From Acidobacteriota bacterium (GTDB lineage Bacteria > Acidobacteriota > Blastocatellia > Pyrinomonadales > Pyrinomonadaceae), in NCBI GenBank assembly GCA_003222895.1, contig QHXI01000090.1, positions 1 to 64,000 of the forward strand: a stretch of 64,000 nucleotides of DNA. The letters are read 5' to 3'. Below, in pieces: positions 52,245-62,634 of the stretch; within the stretch, counting starts at the first letter, position 1; the number at the start of each line of letters is the position of its first letter. The notes under the pieces were generated by a model. The model did no database searches. It had not been told where the DNA came from and saw only the letters and a list, made by a program, of their open reading frames with translations. The translations under genes were made by a program, and so were the position numbers.

Positions 52245-53552
52245 ATGGAAATTCTGTTAGCCATCAGCGCATTGCTTCTCTTGGCAATGACTTTTCTGGC
52301 CGCCGTGGACATGGCGTTCGGCCAGTTAAGCGATGTCGGCCTTAGACGATTGGCGGCTGAAGCTGAAGAGCACCCGAACGCGCGCTACGCTCCCTTCCTG
52401 AAAGAGGTTCTCGAAAATCGATCGCGCTTCAGCTTCACGCTGGCGGCGGCGATTCAGATCCTCCTCGTCATTTTCATCGTCCTGGTTACTTACATCTCGC
52501 TGCGATTCTTTTCTACCAGCGGAGTGGCGCTGCTTATTTCGCTGGTAATCGGTTTGGTGCTTGCCGGAATATTTCGGCAGTTCATTCCGCGCATGATTTC
52601 GCTGCGCAATCCTGAAAGTAAACTGCTGCGACTTCTGCGGTTGCTGCGGCCGTTCTATCAGCTGCTCGCCTTTGCCGCCGAGCCGTGGCATCGCTCATTC
52701 GATCGAATGCGCGAACAGGAAGAACTCGAAGAATCAACTTCGGAAGATGAAGAAGACGATACTGGCGACGACATCGAAGCCTTGATCGACGTCGGCGAGG
52801 CCGAAGGAATTATTGAAGAGGAAGAGCGCGAGCTGATTCAATCCGCGATCGAGTTTGGCGACACGTGCGTCGGCGAAATCATGACTCCGCGTACTGAAAT
52901 CGTGGCGCTGGCGAAGAGCGCCAATGTGCGCGAAGCCCGCAACTTGATCATTGAATCGCGCCACTCGCGTCTTCCGGTCTACCGCGATCAAATCGACAAC
53001 GTCGAAGGGATCATTTACGTACGCGACCTTTTGCCGTCTCTTTCAATGGGCAAGGCCGATTCGCCGATCGCGCCCTTCATTCGACCGGTTTATTTCGTTC
53101 CGGAAACGAAACCGGTCGCGAAACTCCTGCGCGAAATGCAAAAAGCGCACGCCTATCTCGCGATGGTAATCGACGAATATGGCGGCATCGCGGGGTTGGT
53201 CACGGTTGAAGATATCCTGGAAGAAATCGTCGGCGAGATCGAAGATGAAGACAAGAGCGGAGAAGAGCCGGAGGAAATCATTCCAACGGGCGATGACTCG
53301 TACGAGGTTCTCGGCAGTACTGAAATTGGGAAAATAGAGCGCTTGTTCGATATGGAAATCGAAGCTGACGACTTCACGACGATCGCCGGCCTGGTCATCG
53401 CGCAAAAAGGAAGTGTGCCCCGGCAAGGTGAGCATCTGAGTTTTCGTGGTCTGGAAGTTGAAGTGTTGGAAACGGACGAGAAACGAATTTCGCGTCTCCG
53501 GTTAAGAAAATTAGCCGGGACCAAGGCCGAGGACGCAGCCGCAAATCGATGA
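52245..53552 (+). CDS. HlyC/CorC (CNNM) family transporter or regulator
   Basis: This 435-residue protein starts with a three- or four-helix CNNM membrane domain (about 1-125). An acidic linker follows (EESTSEDEEDDTGDD), then a CBS domain pair (IMTPRTEIVALA, VVEDI-type LVTVEDILEEIVGEIEDE) and a C-terminal CorC_HlyC domain (about 360-435). Relatives regulate magnesium or cobalt efflux. The ATG at 52245 follows a word-type repeat. Its stop overlaps the next start by four bases. Confidence 0.9.
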   Translation: MEILLAISALLLLAMTFLAAVDMAFGQLSDVGLRRLAAEAEEHPNARYAPFLKEVLENRSRFSFTLAAAIQILLVIFIVLVTYISLRFFSTSGVALLISLVIGLVLAGIFRQFIPRMISLRNPESKLLRLLRLLRPFYQLLAFAAEPWHRSFDRMREQEELEESTSEDEEDDTGDDIEALIDVGEAEGIIEEEERELIQSAIEFGDTCVGEIMTPRTEIVALAKSANVREARNLIIESRHSRLPVYRDQIDNVEGIIYVRDLLPSLSMGKADSPIAPFIRPVYFVPETKPVAKLLREMQKAHAYLAMVIDEYGGIAGLVTVEDILEEIVGEIEDEDKSGEEPEEIIPTGDDSYEVLGSTEIGKIERLFDMEIEADDFTTIAGLVIAQKGSVPRQGEHLSFRGLEVEVLETDEKRISRLRLRKLAGTKAEDAAANR

Positions 53553-53785
53553 CGAGTCGCCTACGCAAACTTGCCGCAATTATTTCGCCCGGCATCGCGG
53601 GCCCATCCATCTGCGAAGCTTGCGGCAACGAATTCTCGTGCGGCGCCAGCCTGCGCGGATGTTGGTGTTCTGAGATTACTTTGAGCGACGAGGCGCGCGC
53701 AGAATTGAAAAGTAGTTATCGAAACTGTCTTTGCAGATCGTGCCTTGAGCGCTTGGCAGAACCGCCCAACGTAGCGGGTCCTTGA
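53549..53785 (+). CDS. Cysteine-rich CWC-family protein
   Basis: This 78-residue protein has the arrangement CEACGNEFSCGAS ... CWC ... CLCRSC of the Cys-rich CWC family, a presumed metal-binding domain. The function is unknown. Its ATG overlaps the CorC stop (ATGA), so the two are translated together. Confidence 0.82.
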   Translation: MTSRLRKLAAIISPGIAGPSICEACGNEFSCGASLRGCWCSEITLSDEARAELKSSYRNCLCRSCLERLAEPPNVAGP

Positions 53786-53921
53786 TCGTTTTCAGACGCG
53801 CAACTCCCTATTTCCGATCCAGTGCTCGCTTCAACAGGCACTTCTGACGGTTGACAACGATCGCGCGCTCGCCGACTATTCCTTCTTCACGTTCTAAGAT
53901 CAAGTTCGTTCACAAAAGGCC

Positions 53922-55088
53922 TTGGCAAAGAAGCAAAGTAAATTTCTGCGTGGCCGCCGCATCGATCCAAGACCTATCGACGGCAAGATCAAGCTTACCG
54001 ATCTAGTCGATGAAGCATTCATCGCTTACAACGCCGCGCGCCTGCGCGAAGCATGCTGGCTGTTCAACGAAAAAATGCTCGAGCCGGACGTGACCGTCGG
54101 CGTAACACTGACCGGCGCGTTAACTCCCGCAGGTCTCGGCATGTCGGCATTGATTCCGCTCATCAAAGCCGGCTTCATCGATTGGATTATTTCGACGGGC
54201 GCGAACTTTTATCACGATACGCACTTTGGCATTGGCCTCTCGATGCATGCAGGCAACGCCTCGACTTCAGATATCGTGTTGCGCGAAGAAGAAGTCGTGC
54301 GCATCTATGACATCTTCTTTGATTATTCAGTCCTGCTGAATACGGACGATTTCTTTCGCCGGGTAATCGCAGCGCCTGAGTTTCAGAAGACAATGTCCAC
54401 GGCCGAGTTTCACTATCGCGCCGGCCGGTATGTGCTTGAACGCGAGCGCAAACTCGGCTTGAAGAACAAATCTCTGTTGGCCGCGGCCCATGAATACGCA
54501 GTGCCGCTTTATACTTCTTCGCCCGGAGATTCGTCGATAGGAATGAACGTCGCGGCAAAGGCTTTGCAAGGGAACAAGCTCGCTTTTGATCCGTCGTTGG
54601 ACGTAAATGAAACCGCGGCGATCGTGCTTGGTGCGAAGCGCGGACTGATTCGCGACCGTGTCAGTACCGGGAGCGGTAGCGACCGGGTCAAGAGGTCAAG
54701 CAAGAAGAAGTTGGGCCGCTCTGCGATTTTCATTCTCGGCGGCGGCTCGCCAAAGAACTTCGCTTTACAAACTGAACCGCAGATTCAGGAAGTGCTGGGT
54801 ATCGACGAACGCGGCCACGATTACTTTCTGCAAGTCACCGACGCACGGCCGGACACCGGCGGGCTTTCGGGCGCGACGCCGGGTGAAGCCGTGTCATGGG
54901 GCAAAGTCGATCCCGATCGTCTGCCCGACGCGGTCGTGTGTTATCTGGATTCGACTGTCGCGCTGCCGATCATAACGGCGTATGCTTTAGCGAAACATAA
55001 GCCACGACCGCCCCGGCGGCTTTACGAACGGCGTGAGGAATTCATGAACTTGTTGATACGTGAATACGAGAAATCGAACCGAAGGTAG
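53922..55088 (+). CDS. Deoxyhypusine synthase-like (bacterial DHS/homospermidine synthase) enzyme with REP insert
   Basis: This 388-residue protein matches the deoxyhypusine synthase fold, with an NAD-binding middle and the active-site Lys328 in AVSWGK, the equivalent of human Lys329. In bacteria without eIF5A-type substrates, such proteins make homospermidine or related polyamines. A TTG at 53922 is the likely start. Residues of about 246-262 ([17 protein letters not shown]) are a basic, Ser-rich insert encoded partly by a REP type A unit at 54660-54688. It is in frame, so the protein may still function. Confidence 0.87.
   Translation: MAKKQSKFLRGRRIDPRPIDGKIKLTDLVDEAFIAYNAARLREACWLFNEKMLEPDVTVGVTLTGALTPAGLGMSALIPLIKAGFIDWIISTGANFYHDTHFGIGLSMHAGNASTSDIVLREEEVVRIYDIFFDYSVLLNTDDFFRRVIAAPEFQKTMSTAEFHYRAGRYVLERERKLGLKNKSLLAAAHEYAVPLYTSSPGDSSIGMNVAAKALQGNKLAFDPSLDVNETAAIVLGAKRGLIRDRVSTGSGSDRVKRSSKKKLGRSAIFILGGGSPKNFALQTEPQIQEVLGIDERGHDYFLQVTDARPDTGGLSGATPGEAVSWGKVDPDRLPDAVVCYLDSTVALPIITAYALAKHKPRPPRRLYERREEFMNLLIREYEKSNRR
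54660..54688 (+). repeat. REP type A unit inside a coding region
   Basis: GTCAGTACC head and REP-A core, 27 of 28 bases identical to the copy at 180-207. It is read through in frame by the deoxyhypusine synthase-like gene and encodes VSTGSGSDR and following residues. Confidence 0.8.
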
Positions 55089-55134
55089 TACGAGTCAAAA
55101 CTGGGTGAGTAATCCGACAAATCAAAATCCATCT

Positions 55135-55557
55135 ATGAAGAACGAGCCGGGGATTTCAGTGAAAACATCGACGCCAAGCTACTACAACTGTTCCAAATGT
55201 CCAGCTTACTGCTGCTCGATTTACGAGCGAGTGCAGGTTACGAAACGCGACATCCGCCGGTTAGCGGACTACTTTGGTGTTGACAACGAGACAGCGCAGA
55301 AACGCTTCACGACCACGTGGCAAGGCGAACAGATCCTGCGCCGAAAGGCCGATCCGATCTTCGGGAAAGCGTGCAAGTTTCTCGACCCGGTGACGCGTCA
55401 ATGCACGATTTATGACGGCCGTCCTTCCGTGTGCCGCGAATTCCCTGCTCGGGCTCGCTGCGCGTATTACGACCTACTATCTTTCGAACGCAGCCAGCAG
55501 GGCGACGACACTGTTTTGCCTTTGGTGCAGATAACGTTTAGAAATGGAAACAAGTAG
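55135..55557 (+). CDS. YkgJ-family cysteine cluster protein
   Basis: This 140-residue protein has CSKCPAYCC and further Cys (FGKACKFLD, QCTIYDGRPSVCREFP, ARCAYYD), the Cys-rich pattern of the YkgJ/UPF0153 zinc- or iron-binding family. The function is unknown. ATG 55135 is used; an upstream frame shares bases with the DHS-like gene end and adds a low-quality lead. Confidence 0.87.
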   Translation: MKNEPGISVKTSTPSYYNCSKCPAYCCSIYERVQVTKRDIRRLADYFGVDNETAQKRFTTTWQGEQILRRKADPIFGKACKFLDPVTRQCTIYDGRPSVCREFPARARCAYYDLLSFERSQQGDDTVLPLVQITFRNGNK

Positions 55558-55583
55558 CACAACTTGTAAATTGTGATCGTCAA

Positions 55584-55799
55584 ATGGAGCAACTGCTTTC
55601 CAAATTAGTCGACAAGGAAATTGACATCGTCTGCACGGCCGCGGCTAGCCTGCGCGGCAAGGTCGTGAAAGTCGAAGACGGCGTGCTGCAACTAAAAGAT
55701 GATGAGGGCGAACTCTGCTATGTCGCGATTGACAAGATCGTTGTTGTCTGGGAGAAGCGCGATCGAGATCGTCACCCGGGATTTATTTTCAAGAGTTGA
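55584..55799 (+). CDS. Small Lsm-like (Mm0924-type) protein
   Basis: This 71-residue beta protein (VKVEDGVLQLKDDEGELCYVAI and onward) is like small SH3/Lsm-like proteins of archaeal Mm0924 type. The function is unknown. It lies 26 bases after the YkgJ gene and before a bidirectional hairpin. Confidence 0.65.
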   Translation: MEQLLSKLVDKEIDIVCTAAASLRGKVVKVEDGVLQLKDDEGELCYVAIDKIVVVWEKRDRDRHPGFIFKS

Positions 55800-55824
55800 G
55801 ATCATACGCAGCTCCAAAGAATAA

Positions 55825-55853
55825 AGCCGCAGTCGGATTTCTCCGCTGCGGCT
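55825..55853. terminator. Hairpin terminator between convergent genes
   Basis: AGCCGCAG (55825-55832) pairs with CTGCGGCT (55846-55853), followed by TCTCTTTCTT on the plus strand. It ends the plus-strand genes before the minus-strand NlpC gene. Confidence 0.75.
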
Positions 55854-55878
55854 TCTCTTTCTTCGTTCAGCACGTTCT

Positions 55879-56568
55879 TTATGGCTCTCGGCTTTCCTCG
55901 ACGTCAACGTTGTTGACAGGTTTACCAGCGCGCGGTTTTGCGTTGGCTGTTGATTGCCCAGACTGAAGCGGCACTCGTCTGAAACCATCGATGCGCGACA
56001 ACCAGTAATCATTGAACGGCGAATACATGACGCCACCATGTCTCGCTGAATGATAGAAGCCTTTCTCATCCACGACGATTCCGACGTGCGACAGATTACT
56101 GAAGAAGACGAGCGTGCCGAACTTGAAATCATCGTTCTGCGCCGGAGCCTCGAAGGTCGCCCAGTATGAGCGTGCCGGACCGCGTTGGAAATTCACACCG
56201 ATGTCCTGGAACGCACGCCAAACCAAACCGGAACAATCAAACTCTTCCGGCCCGGTGCGATTGAAATGATAGGTAGCGCCGAGGCGCGATTGAATCGCTG
56301 TCAACAAATCTTGATCGAATCGATTGCTTAGATTGAGGGAAGCCGCGGTCAGACTGGGCAGCGGCAGCGGTTTCACAACACGCGGCCGGCTTTCTTCGGT
56401 GGTCGAGGGCGCAGACATTTGCGTCTCAAGCCGGATCGACCCATTTATATCAATATTAGTCCGAATTGGGCGCGGGTCAGCTTCACTGCTTTGAGCAATC
56501 ACAGCGCTCGAAAATAAAAGCGTGGCGCAAACGACGAGCAGGCGGGGGAACAGTATGCGAATATTCAA
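55879..56568 (-). CDS. Exported NlpC/P60-family cell-wall peptidase
   Basis: This 229-residue protein has a signal peptide (about 1-25) and a C-terminal NlpC/P60 domain. Its Cys is in DCSGLVWRAF and its His in SHVGIVVDEKG, so it should cut peptide links in murein. A short Pro/Ser-rich lead connects the two. The start is TTG (56568) with no clear ribosome site. Confidence 0.85.
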   Translation of the reverse strand: MNIRILFPRLLVVCATLLFSSAVIAQSSEADPRPIRTNIDINGSIRLETQMSAPSTTEESRPRVVKPLPLPSLTAASLNLSNRFDQDLLTAIQSRLGATYHFNRTGPEEFDCSGLVWRAFQDIGVNFQRGPARSYWATFEAPAQNDDFKFGTLVFFSNLSHVGIVVDEKGFYHSARHGGVMYSPFNDYWLSRIDGFRRVPLQSGQSTANAKPRAGKPVNNVDVEESREP

Positions 56569-57011
56569 AGGGGACTCGATTCTCTTATTAAGCTTTACTT
56601 ACTATTTCCAGCAGTGAGGTAGGGAATTCATTCTAGCGGGCGACCGGCTTCGTCACAACAACCAATGTGACTGTTTTGTGATAACGCATCAAGTTGAAAA
56701 GAAGTGAACCAATTAGAGGCAGCGACGACGTCGATTCGACCTCGCGATTCATATCTGAATTTCTGTCGTCCTCAGTACGGACACAATCCGTCAAATTGAA
56801 CTGTGACAAGGCGATGGGAAGAAACGCATTCAGAGAAGAGTAGCGGCGAGAACCACTCTTTAGCTAACAGCATTCTAGCGAATCAAAGCGGCTGAGCGCC
56901 AGAGATTTCTTCTTGAGCTGGAACGGGGGGCGATTTTGGGAAGTTCACGTTAGAAAGGGCGCCCAGAGCATGCTCGACGAAACGCCCTGCCCAACGGTCG
57001 GGAAGGGGCGG
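56569..57011. other. Intergenic region upstream of NlpC and downstream of the trypsin-TPR gene
   Basis: This 443-base gap holds no gene I can support. It should carry the promoter of the NlpC gene on the minus strand, but no clean -35/-10 pair was found. A frame at 56913-57251 overlaps the trypsin-TPR gene and is not credible. Confidence 0.55.
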
Positions 57012-58214
57012 CTATCGTTGCAGTTCAGCCAACAGCCGCTTGTTCAGGTCCGGATCGATAGGTTCCAGCAGCCGACTCTGCGCGAGCGCTGCGGCGCGAT
57101 CACCAATTTCAAGGTAAGCAAGGCCGAGGTTGTAATAAGCCTCAGGCTGATCGGGCTGAACGCGCGCCGCTTCCTTGTACGACGCAATCGCTTCTTCGAA
57201 ACGGCCCGCAAAGAAGTACGCGTCGCCGAGTTTGTTATGGGCTTCCGCTGATGTTGGCCGAAGTTGCAGCGCGCGTTTGTAGGCGCGAATCGCGTCGTCG
57301 TTGCGCCCCTGCTTTACTTTGCAATAACCGATTTGGATCCAGGTCTCGGGCCGACGGGGATTTCGATTCGCGGCCGTCTCGAAATAGTTGAGCGCGCTGT
57401 CATAATTGCCTAACCAAAGCGAATCGATTCCGCCGCGATACCAAAGTTCAGCTAGAACTTCCGGCTGCGTCGTCGACCTATTGCGTGTGCCGATTTGATC
57501 GAAGGACATCAACTGGCCGCGACTGAGTGAGGCGATCCGCGACACGCCCAACGCTAGATTAATGTTCTGTCCGTTCGTGACCTTTACCGTCACAATTCCA
57601 ATCACCTGTCCACGCATGTTAAAAAGCGGGCTGCCGCTGTTGCCGTGTGAAACCGGCGCGGTTGTTTGAATGATCCGTCCCAGATCGGGAACTTCGCGAA
57701 TCGCAGAGACAATGCCGTCGCTCACCGAGCCTTCGAGGCGCAAGGGATTTCCAATCAGAAAAACTTTTTCACCCTCATCCGGAATGCTCGTGGTCAACGG
57801 TAGGGGGTGTGAACGCTCCGCCGGCAGATCAACTTTCAGCAAAGCGAGATCCGCTTCGTCGTCTACCGCCAGCGCGCCGGCGACAGGAAAAGTGCGGCCC
57901 TTGCCGTCGAGCGTGTGAATCTCGACGCGGTGCGCGCCTTTGATGACGTGCATATTCGTCACGACTTCACCGGGCCGAACAAAGAAACCGCTGCCACTGA
58001 TCAGGGGTTCGCCTTTCAGATCGTAAGTCAGGACCGAAACGACCGATGGTTTCACTCGTCGCACGAGATCGGGAAGCGACTCTTGCGCTGCCGCCACCTT
58101 GGTCTGTTCGACCTTCGCAGATTCAGATGCTTCTTGAGCGCGAGCCGCGTGAAGAGGAGTGAATGCAAGCAGAGCGAGAACGAAGATGGGGGAATGGGGG
58201 AATATTCTATTCAA
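57012..58214 (-). CDS. Exported trypsin-like serine protease with C-terminal TPR repeats
   Basis: This 400-residue protein has a signal peptide (about 1-26, ending ARAQ) and a DegP-type trypsin domain (about 35-225) with His in TNMHVI, Asp in DEADLALL and Ser in HGNSGSP. There is no PDZ domain. Three to four TPR repeats (about 240-395; AYYNLGLAYLEIGDR) follow. The start is set at TTG 58214 because AGGAGG lies 6 bases upstream; a GTG 24 bases earlier would put the ribosome site inside the gene. The TPRs may bind partner proteins. Confidence 0.87.
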   Translation of the reverse strand: MNRIFPHSPIFVLALLAFTPLHAARAQEASESAKVEQTKVAAAQESLPDLVRRVKPSVVSVLTYDLKGEPLISGSGFFVRPGEVVTNMHVIKGAHRVEIHTLDGKGRTFPVAGALAVDDEADLALLKVDLPAERSHPLPLTTSIPDEGEKVFLIGNPLRLEGSVSDGIVSAIREVPDLGRIIQTTAPVSHGNSGSPLFNMRGQVIGIVTVKVTNGQNINLALGVSRIASLSRGQLMSFDQIGTRNRSTTQPEVLAELWYRGGIDSLWLGNYDSALNYFETAANRNPRRPETWIQIGYCKVKQGRNDDAIRAYKRALQLRPTSAEAHNKLGDAYFFAGRFEEAIASYKEAARVQPDQPEAYYNLGLAYLEIGDRAAALAQSRLLEPIDPDLNKRLLAELQR

Positions 58215-58410
58215 GGCGAACCTCCTAATGCGAACCACTAAAACTGAAGCGACAGCGACCGCTCTGACGTACTAACAGTGATCGGGGATTTGAGCAACGC
58301 CGCACATGCGACGCAAACGGTCGGGAAGGAAGTCGGGCTAACCTTGAAACGCATCATAGCGCAGTAAACGCAGAATGCAAAGAAAAATGTGACGAGTCCG
58401 AAACAAACGG

Positions 58411-58447
58411 GGAAAGAAAAGCCGGCGAGATTTGGGCCTCGCCGGCT
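58411..58447 (-). terminator. Rho-independent terminator of the rpoBC transcript
   Basis: AGCCGGCGAG and CTCGCCGGCT arms (58438-58447 and 58420-58429 on the minus strand) with an 8-base loop are followed by TTTTCTTTCC. It lies 24 bases after the rpoC stop. Confidence 0.88.
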
Positions 58448-58470
58448 AACACTTGCTCACGGCGGATGCG

Positions 58471-61400
58471 TTATTCTTGCTCGGTGACTTCGGCTTCGGC
58501 TACTTCTTCTTCGCCGTCGCCCACGCTGGCCATTACCGTGTGCGCCACGGGTTGCGGAGTCTCAGAACCCCCGAGAATCTCGGGAAACTCTTCGAGTTCC
58601 TCTCTTTCGCCCTCGCCGATCGTTTCATCGCGGTCGACATCGACATTGCGGTAATACTCCATGCCGGTGCCGGCGGGAATCAGCCGGCCCATGATCACGT
58701 TCTCTTTCAAACCGCGCAAGTAATCAACGCGTCCGGAGATTGCCGCTTCGGTAAGCACGCGAGTCGTCTCCTGGAACGACGCGGCCGAAATGAACGAGTC
58801 GGTTGAGAGCGATGCCTTGGTGATGCCGAGCAATAAAGGTTCGGCCTGAGAGACTTCGCCTTTCTCGCCCAGCACCCGTTCGTTCTCATCCTGGAAGCGG
58901 AAACGATCCACCTGCTCTTCGAGCAGGAATTCCGTGTCGCCGACTTCCTTGATCTTTACCCAGCGGAGCATCTGACGAACAATCACTTCGATGTGTTTGT
59001 CGTTGATGTTCACTCCCTGCAAGCGATAGACCTCCTGAATTTCGTTCGTCAGATATTCCTGCAAACGATTCATACCCAGCACGCGCAGAATGTCGTGCGG
59101 GTTCAGTGGTCCATCCTGAAGAGCTTCACCGGCGCGGACGCGATCGCCTTCTTGCACGTTGATGTGCGTACCTCGCGGGATATCGTACTCGCGCTCTTCA
59201 CCATCGTCGCCGACGATGATGAGTTTGCGTTTGCCCTTCGAAATTGGCCCAAGCTTAACCGTGCCGTCGATTTCCGACATGACCGCGGCTTCGGCTGGAC
59301 GGCGAGCTTCGAACAGCTCGACCACACGCGGCAGACCGCCCGTGATGTCTTTCGTCTTAGTAGTCTCGCGCGGAATCTTCGCAATGACATCGCCCGGCTC
59401 GACCATTTCACCGTCATTTACCATCAGGTTCGCGCGCACCGGCATCTGGTAAGTCTTCAGAACTTTGTTGCTGGCGTTGCGAATTTCCAGACGCGGCTGT
59501 TTCTTTTCATCCGGCGAATCTTTGACCACCATGTGCGACAGACCGGTAACCTGATCCGTCTCTTCTTCGAACGTCACGCCTTCCTTCAAGTCCTGGAACT
59601 TCAGATGACCAGCGACCTCGGTCAGGATTGCGAAGGTAAACGGATCCCAAGTCGCGAGCAGCTGATCCTGCGCGACCATGTTGCCGTCCTCGACCAGGAT
59701 GTGCGCGCCGTAAACGATCTGATAGCGCGCGACTTCGCGGCCACGTTCATCCATAATTATCAACGCGCCGTTGCGATTCATCGCCACGCGTTCGCCCTTA
59801 CGGCTCTTCACCGTTTGCAGTTCGACGTACTTGACCTGCGTGCCTGGCTCGCCAATTGACTGTGCCGCGATGACACCGACTGCTTCGCCGATCTCGACCG
59901 GCCGGCCGGTCGCGAGATTGCGTCCGTAGCACTTGATGCAGCAGCCGCGCCGCGTTTCGCAGGTCAACACCGAACGAATGCGCACGCGTTGCACGCCTGA
60001 GCGTTGAATTTCAGCGGCAAGATCTTCGTCAATCTCCTGATTACCCTCGACGATGACAGTTCCCTCAACCGGATCGATTACGTCTTCAAGCGCCGTGCGG
60101 CCGACGATACGATCGCGCAAGCTCTCGATCTCTTCGCCGCCTTCGACGATGGCACTGGCCGAGATGCCTTTCAGCGTGCCGCAGTCCTGCTCGCTGATGA
60201 TTACGTCCTGCGCCACGTCGACCAGTCGCCTTGTGAGGTAACCGGAATCTGCCGTCTTCAGGGCCGTATCCGCCAGACCCTTTCGAGCACCGTGGGTCGA
60301 GATGAAGTACTGCAAAACGTTCAGGCCTTCACGGAAGTTTGATTGAATCGGCGTCTCGATAATTTCACCCGAGGGTCGCGCCATCAATCCGCGCATACCG
60401 GCGAGCTGGCGAATCTGCTGCGCCGAACCGCGCGCGCCCGAATCGGACATGATCAAAATCGGGTTCATTTCGTTGGACGCCTTCTCTCGATCGTCCATCG
60501 CCTTGAACATTTCCTTCGCGACTTTATCGGTTGCTTCCGACCAAATCGCGATGACCTTGTTGTAACGCTCGCCGTTGGTAATCACGCCGTCGCGATATTG
60601 CTGCTCGACCGTAATCACGTCTTTCTCAGCCTTGCCGACAATCTCGGGCTTCGAAGGCGGCGTCACGAGATCGTCGATGCCGATCGAGATACCAGCCTTG
60701 GTCGCATACAGGAAGCCAAGCGCCTTGAGATCGTCGAGCATCTTCACCGTCATCTCGTGACCGAGACGAATGTGCGAGAAATTGACGAGCGACTGCAAAC
60801 CCTTCTTGCGCAATGTGCCGTTGATATACGGCAAGCCGGTCGGAATCGCATCGTTGAAGATGACTCGACCGACCGTCGTGTTAACGACCCGGCGCACATC
60901 TTCCTGCAACGTGCCGCGCAGAATATCTTGCGTATCGTGCTCCTGAGTCAGATCGATCAAGTCGCCAATGATGCGCAACTTGATCGGCGTTTGCGTGGTC
61001 ACGTCCTTCGAATCCAGCGCCAGGAACACTTCCTCTTTCGATGCGAACACGCGGCCTTCGCCCTTCGCGCCTTCCTTATCGCGCGTCAGATAGTAGATGC
61101 CGAGCACGATGTCCTGCGAAGGCACTGCGATCGGCTGACCGCTCGCCGGACTCAGAATATTGTTCGAAGAAAGCATCAGCACCGCCGCTTCGATTTGAGC
61201 TTCGGGCGAAAGCGGAATGTGCACGGCCATCTGATCACCATCAAAGTCTGCGTTGAAAGCGGTGCAGACGAGCGGATGAATCTTGATGGCCTTGCCTTCG
61301 ACCAGCACTGGTTCGAACGCCTGAATACCGAGACGGTGCAGCGTCGGCGCGCGGTTCAAGAGCACCGGATGTTCGCGAATCACCTCCTCGAGGATGTCCC

Positions 61401-62622
61401 AAACGACAGGCTCCTGACGCTCGACCATTTCGCGCGCCTGTTTGATGGTCGCGGCGTGCGCCTGCTTCTCGAGTTGGTTGTAGATAAATGGCTTGAACAG
61501 CTCGAGCGCCATCTTCTTCGGAAGACCGCACTGATGCAGTTTCAACTCAGGCCCGACAACTATTACTGATCGCCCCGAGTAATCGACGCGCTTGCCCAAC
61601 AGGTTCTGGCGAAAACGTCCCTGCTTGCCCTTGAGTGTTCCGCTCAAAGATTTCAGCGGACGATTGTTCACGCCGCGCAGCACGCGACCGCGACGGCCGT
61701 TGTCGAACAACGCGTCGACTGCTTCCTGCAGCATGCGCTTTTCGTTGCGCACGATGACTTCGGGCGCGCGCAGTTCCATCAGCTTCTTCAGACGATTGTT
61801 GCGATTGATGACGCGACGATACAGATCGTTTAGATCGGAGGTTGCGAATCGTCCACCGTCGAGCGGCACCAGCGGCCGCAATTCAGGCGGAATCACCGGA
61901 ATCACATCCAGGATCATCCACTCAGGATGATTGCCGGATTTTAGAAATGAGGTTGCGACCTTGAGTCGCTTCGAAAACTTCAGCTTCTTCTGCTGCGAAG
62001 TCTCTTCACGCATCCGACGACGAAGTTCGACCGCGAGCTCTTCGATCTTCACCGACGCCAACAGTTCCTTGATCGCTTCGGCGCCCATGCGCGCGACGAA
62101 CTGACCGGGAAACTCGCGCATTAATTCGCGATACCGCTCGTCGGTTAGCAGCTCGCGCTCTTTGATCTCTTTCAAATCGCCGGGATCGATAACGATGTAA
62201 GACTCGAAGTAAAGAACTTTCTCAAGTTCGCGCAAAGGTATATCCAACAAGTGTCCAATGCGGGAAGGGAGTCCTTTGAAGAACCACACGTGCGAACACG
62301 GGCTGGCAAGATCTATATGGCCCAGACGTTCGCGACGAACTTTAGCCTGGGTGACTTCGACGCCGCACTTGTCGCAGATCACCCCACGGTGCTTCATGCG
62401 CTTGTACTTGCCGCAGAGACACTCCCAGTCGGCCACGGGTCCGAAGATCCGCGCACAGAATAAACCATCGCGTTCCGGCTTAAACGTGCGATAGTTGATC
62501 GTCTCAGGCTTCGTGACTTCACCGTGCGACCACTGCCGGATCTTTTCCGGTGAAGCAAGCGAGATGCGAATCGCCTCGAAGTCAGGCGCCAATTGCGTTT
62601 TCTCTTGATGAAATCGAAACAC
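58471..62622 (-). CDS. rpoC: RNA polymerase beta' subunit
   Basis: The complete 1383-residue beta' subunit has an N-terminal zinc-binding domain ([20 protein letters not shown]), the catalytic NADFDGD near residue 459 with the surrounding [16 protein letters not shown], and the bridge and trigger regions. A second set of Cys ([13 protein letters not shown]) is also present. It lies downstream of rpoB, in the usual order, 117 bases away. That spacer holds a word-type repeat. The acidic C-terminal tail ([13 protein letters not shown]) is long and low-complexity. Confidence 0.98.
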   Translation of the reverse strand: MFRFHQEKTQLAPDFEAIRISLASPEKIRQWSHGEVTKPETINYRTFKPERDGLFCARIFGPVADWECLCGKYKRMKHRGVICDKCGVEVTQAKVRRERLGHIDLASPCSHVWFFKGLPSRIGHLLDIPLRELEKVLYFESYIVIDPGDLKEIKERELLTDERYRELMREFPGQFVARMGAEAIKELLASVKIEELAVELRRRMREETSQQKKLKFSKRLKVATSFLKSGNHPEWMILDVIPVIPPELRPLVPLDGGRFATSDLNDLYRRVINRNNRLKKLMELRAPEVIVRNEKRMLQEAVDALFDNGRRGRVLRGVNNRPLKSLSGTLKGKQGRFRQNLLGKRVDYSGRSVIVVGPELKLHQCGLPKKMALELFKPFIYNQLEKQAHAATIKQAREMVERQEPVVWDILEEVIREHPVLLNRAPTLHRLGIQAFEPVLVEGKAIKIHPLVCTAFNADFDGDQMAVHIPLSPEAQIEAAVLMLSSNNILSPASGQPIAVPSQDIVLGIYYLTRDKEGAKGEGRVFASKEEVFLALDSKDVTTQTPIKLRIIGDLIDLTQEHDTQDILRGTLQEDVRRVVNTTVGRVIFNDAIPTGLPYINGTLRKKGLQSLVNFSHIRLGHEMTVKMLDDLKALGFLYATKAGISIGIDDLVTPPSKPEIVGKAEKDVITVEQQYRDGVITNGERYNKVIAIWSEATDKVAKEMFKAMDDREKASNEMNPILIMSDSGARGSAQQIRQLAGMRGLMARPSGEIIETPIQSNFREGLNVLQYFISTHGARKGLADTALKTADSGYLTRRLVDVAQDVIISEQDCGTLKGISASAIVEGGEEIESLRDRIVGRTALEDVIDPVEGTVIVEGNQEIDEDLAAEIQRSGVQRVRIRSVLTCETRRGCCIKCYGRNLATGRPVEIGEAVGVIAAQSIGEPGTQVKYVELQTVKSRKGERVAMNRNGALIIMDERGREVARYQIVYGAHILVEDGNMVAQDQLLATWDPFTFAILTEVAGHLKFQDLKEGVTFEEETDQVTGLSHMVVKDSPDEKKQPRLEIRNASNKVLKTYQMPVRANLMVNDGEMVEPGDVIAKIPRETTKTKDITGGLPRVVELFEARRPAEAAVMSEIDGTVKLGPISKGKRKLIIVGDDGEEREYDIPRGTHINVQEGDRVRAGEALQDGPLNPHDILRVLGMNRLQEYLTNEIQEVYRLQGVNINDKHIEVIVRQMLRWVKIKEVGDTEFLLEEQVDRFRFQDENERVLGEKGEVSQAEPLLLGITKASLSTDSFISAASFQETTRVLTEAAISGRVDYLRGLKENVIMGRLIPAGTGMEYYRNVDVDRDETIGEGEREELEEFPEILGGSETPQPVAHTVMASVGDGEEEVAEAEVTEQE

Positions 62623-62634
62623 GTTTATCTCCAG

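Noticed and set aside
56913-57251. Plus-strand gene opposite the trypsin-TPR gene
   Set aside because: It lies mostly antisense to a clear TPR-coding region and its product has no family features.
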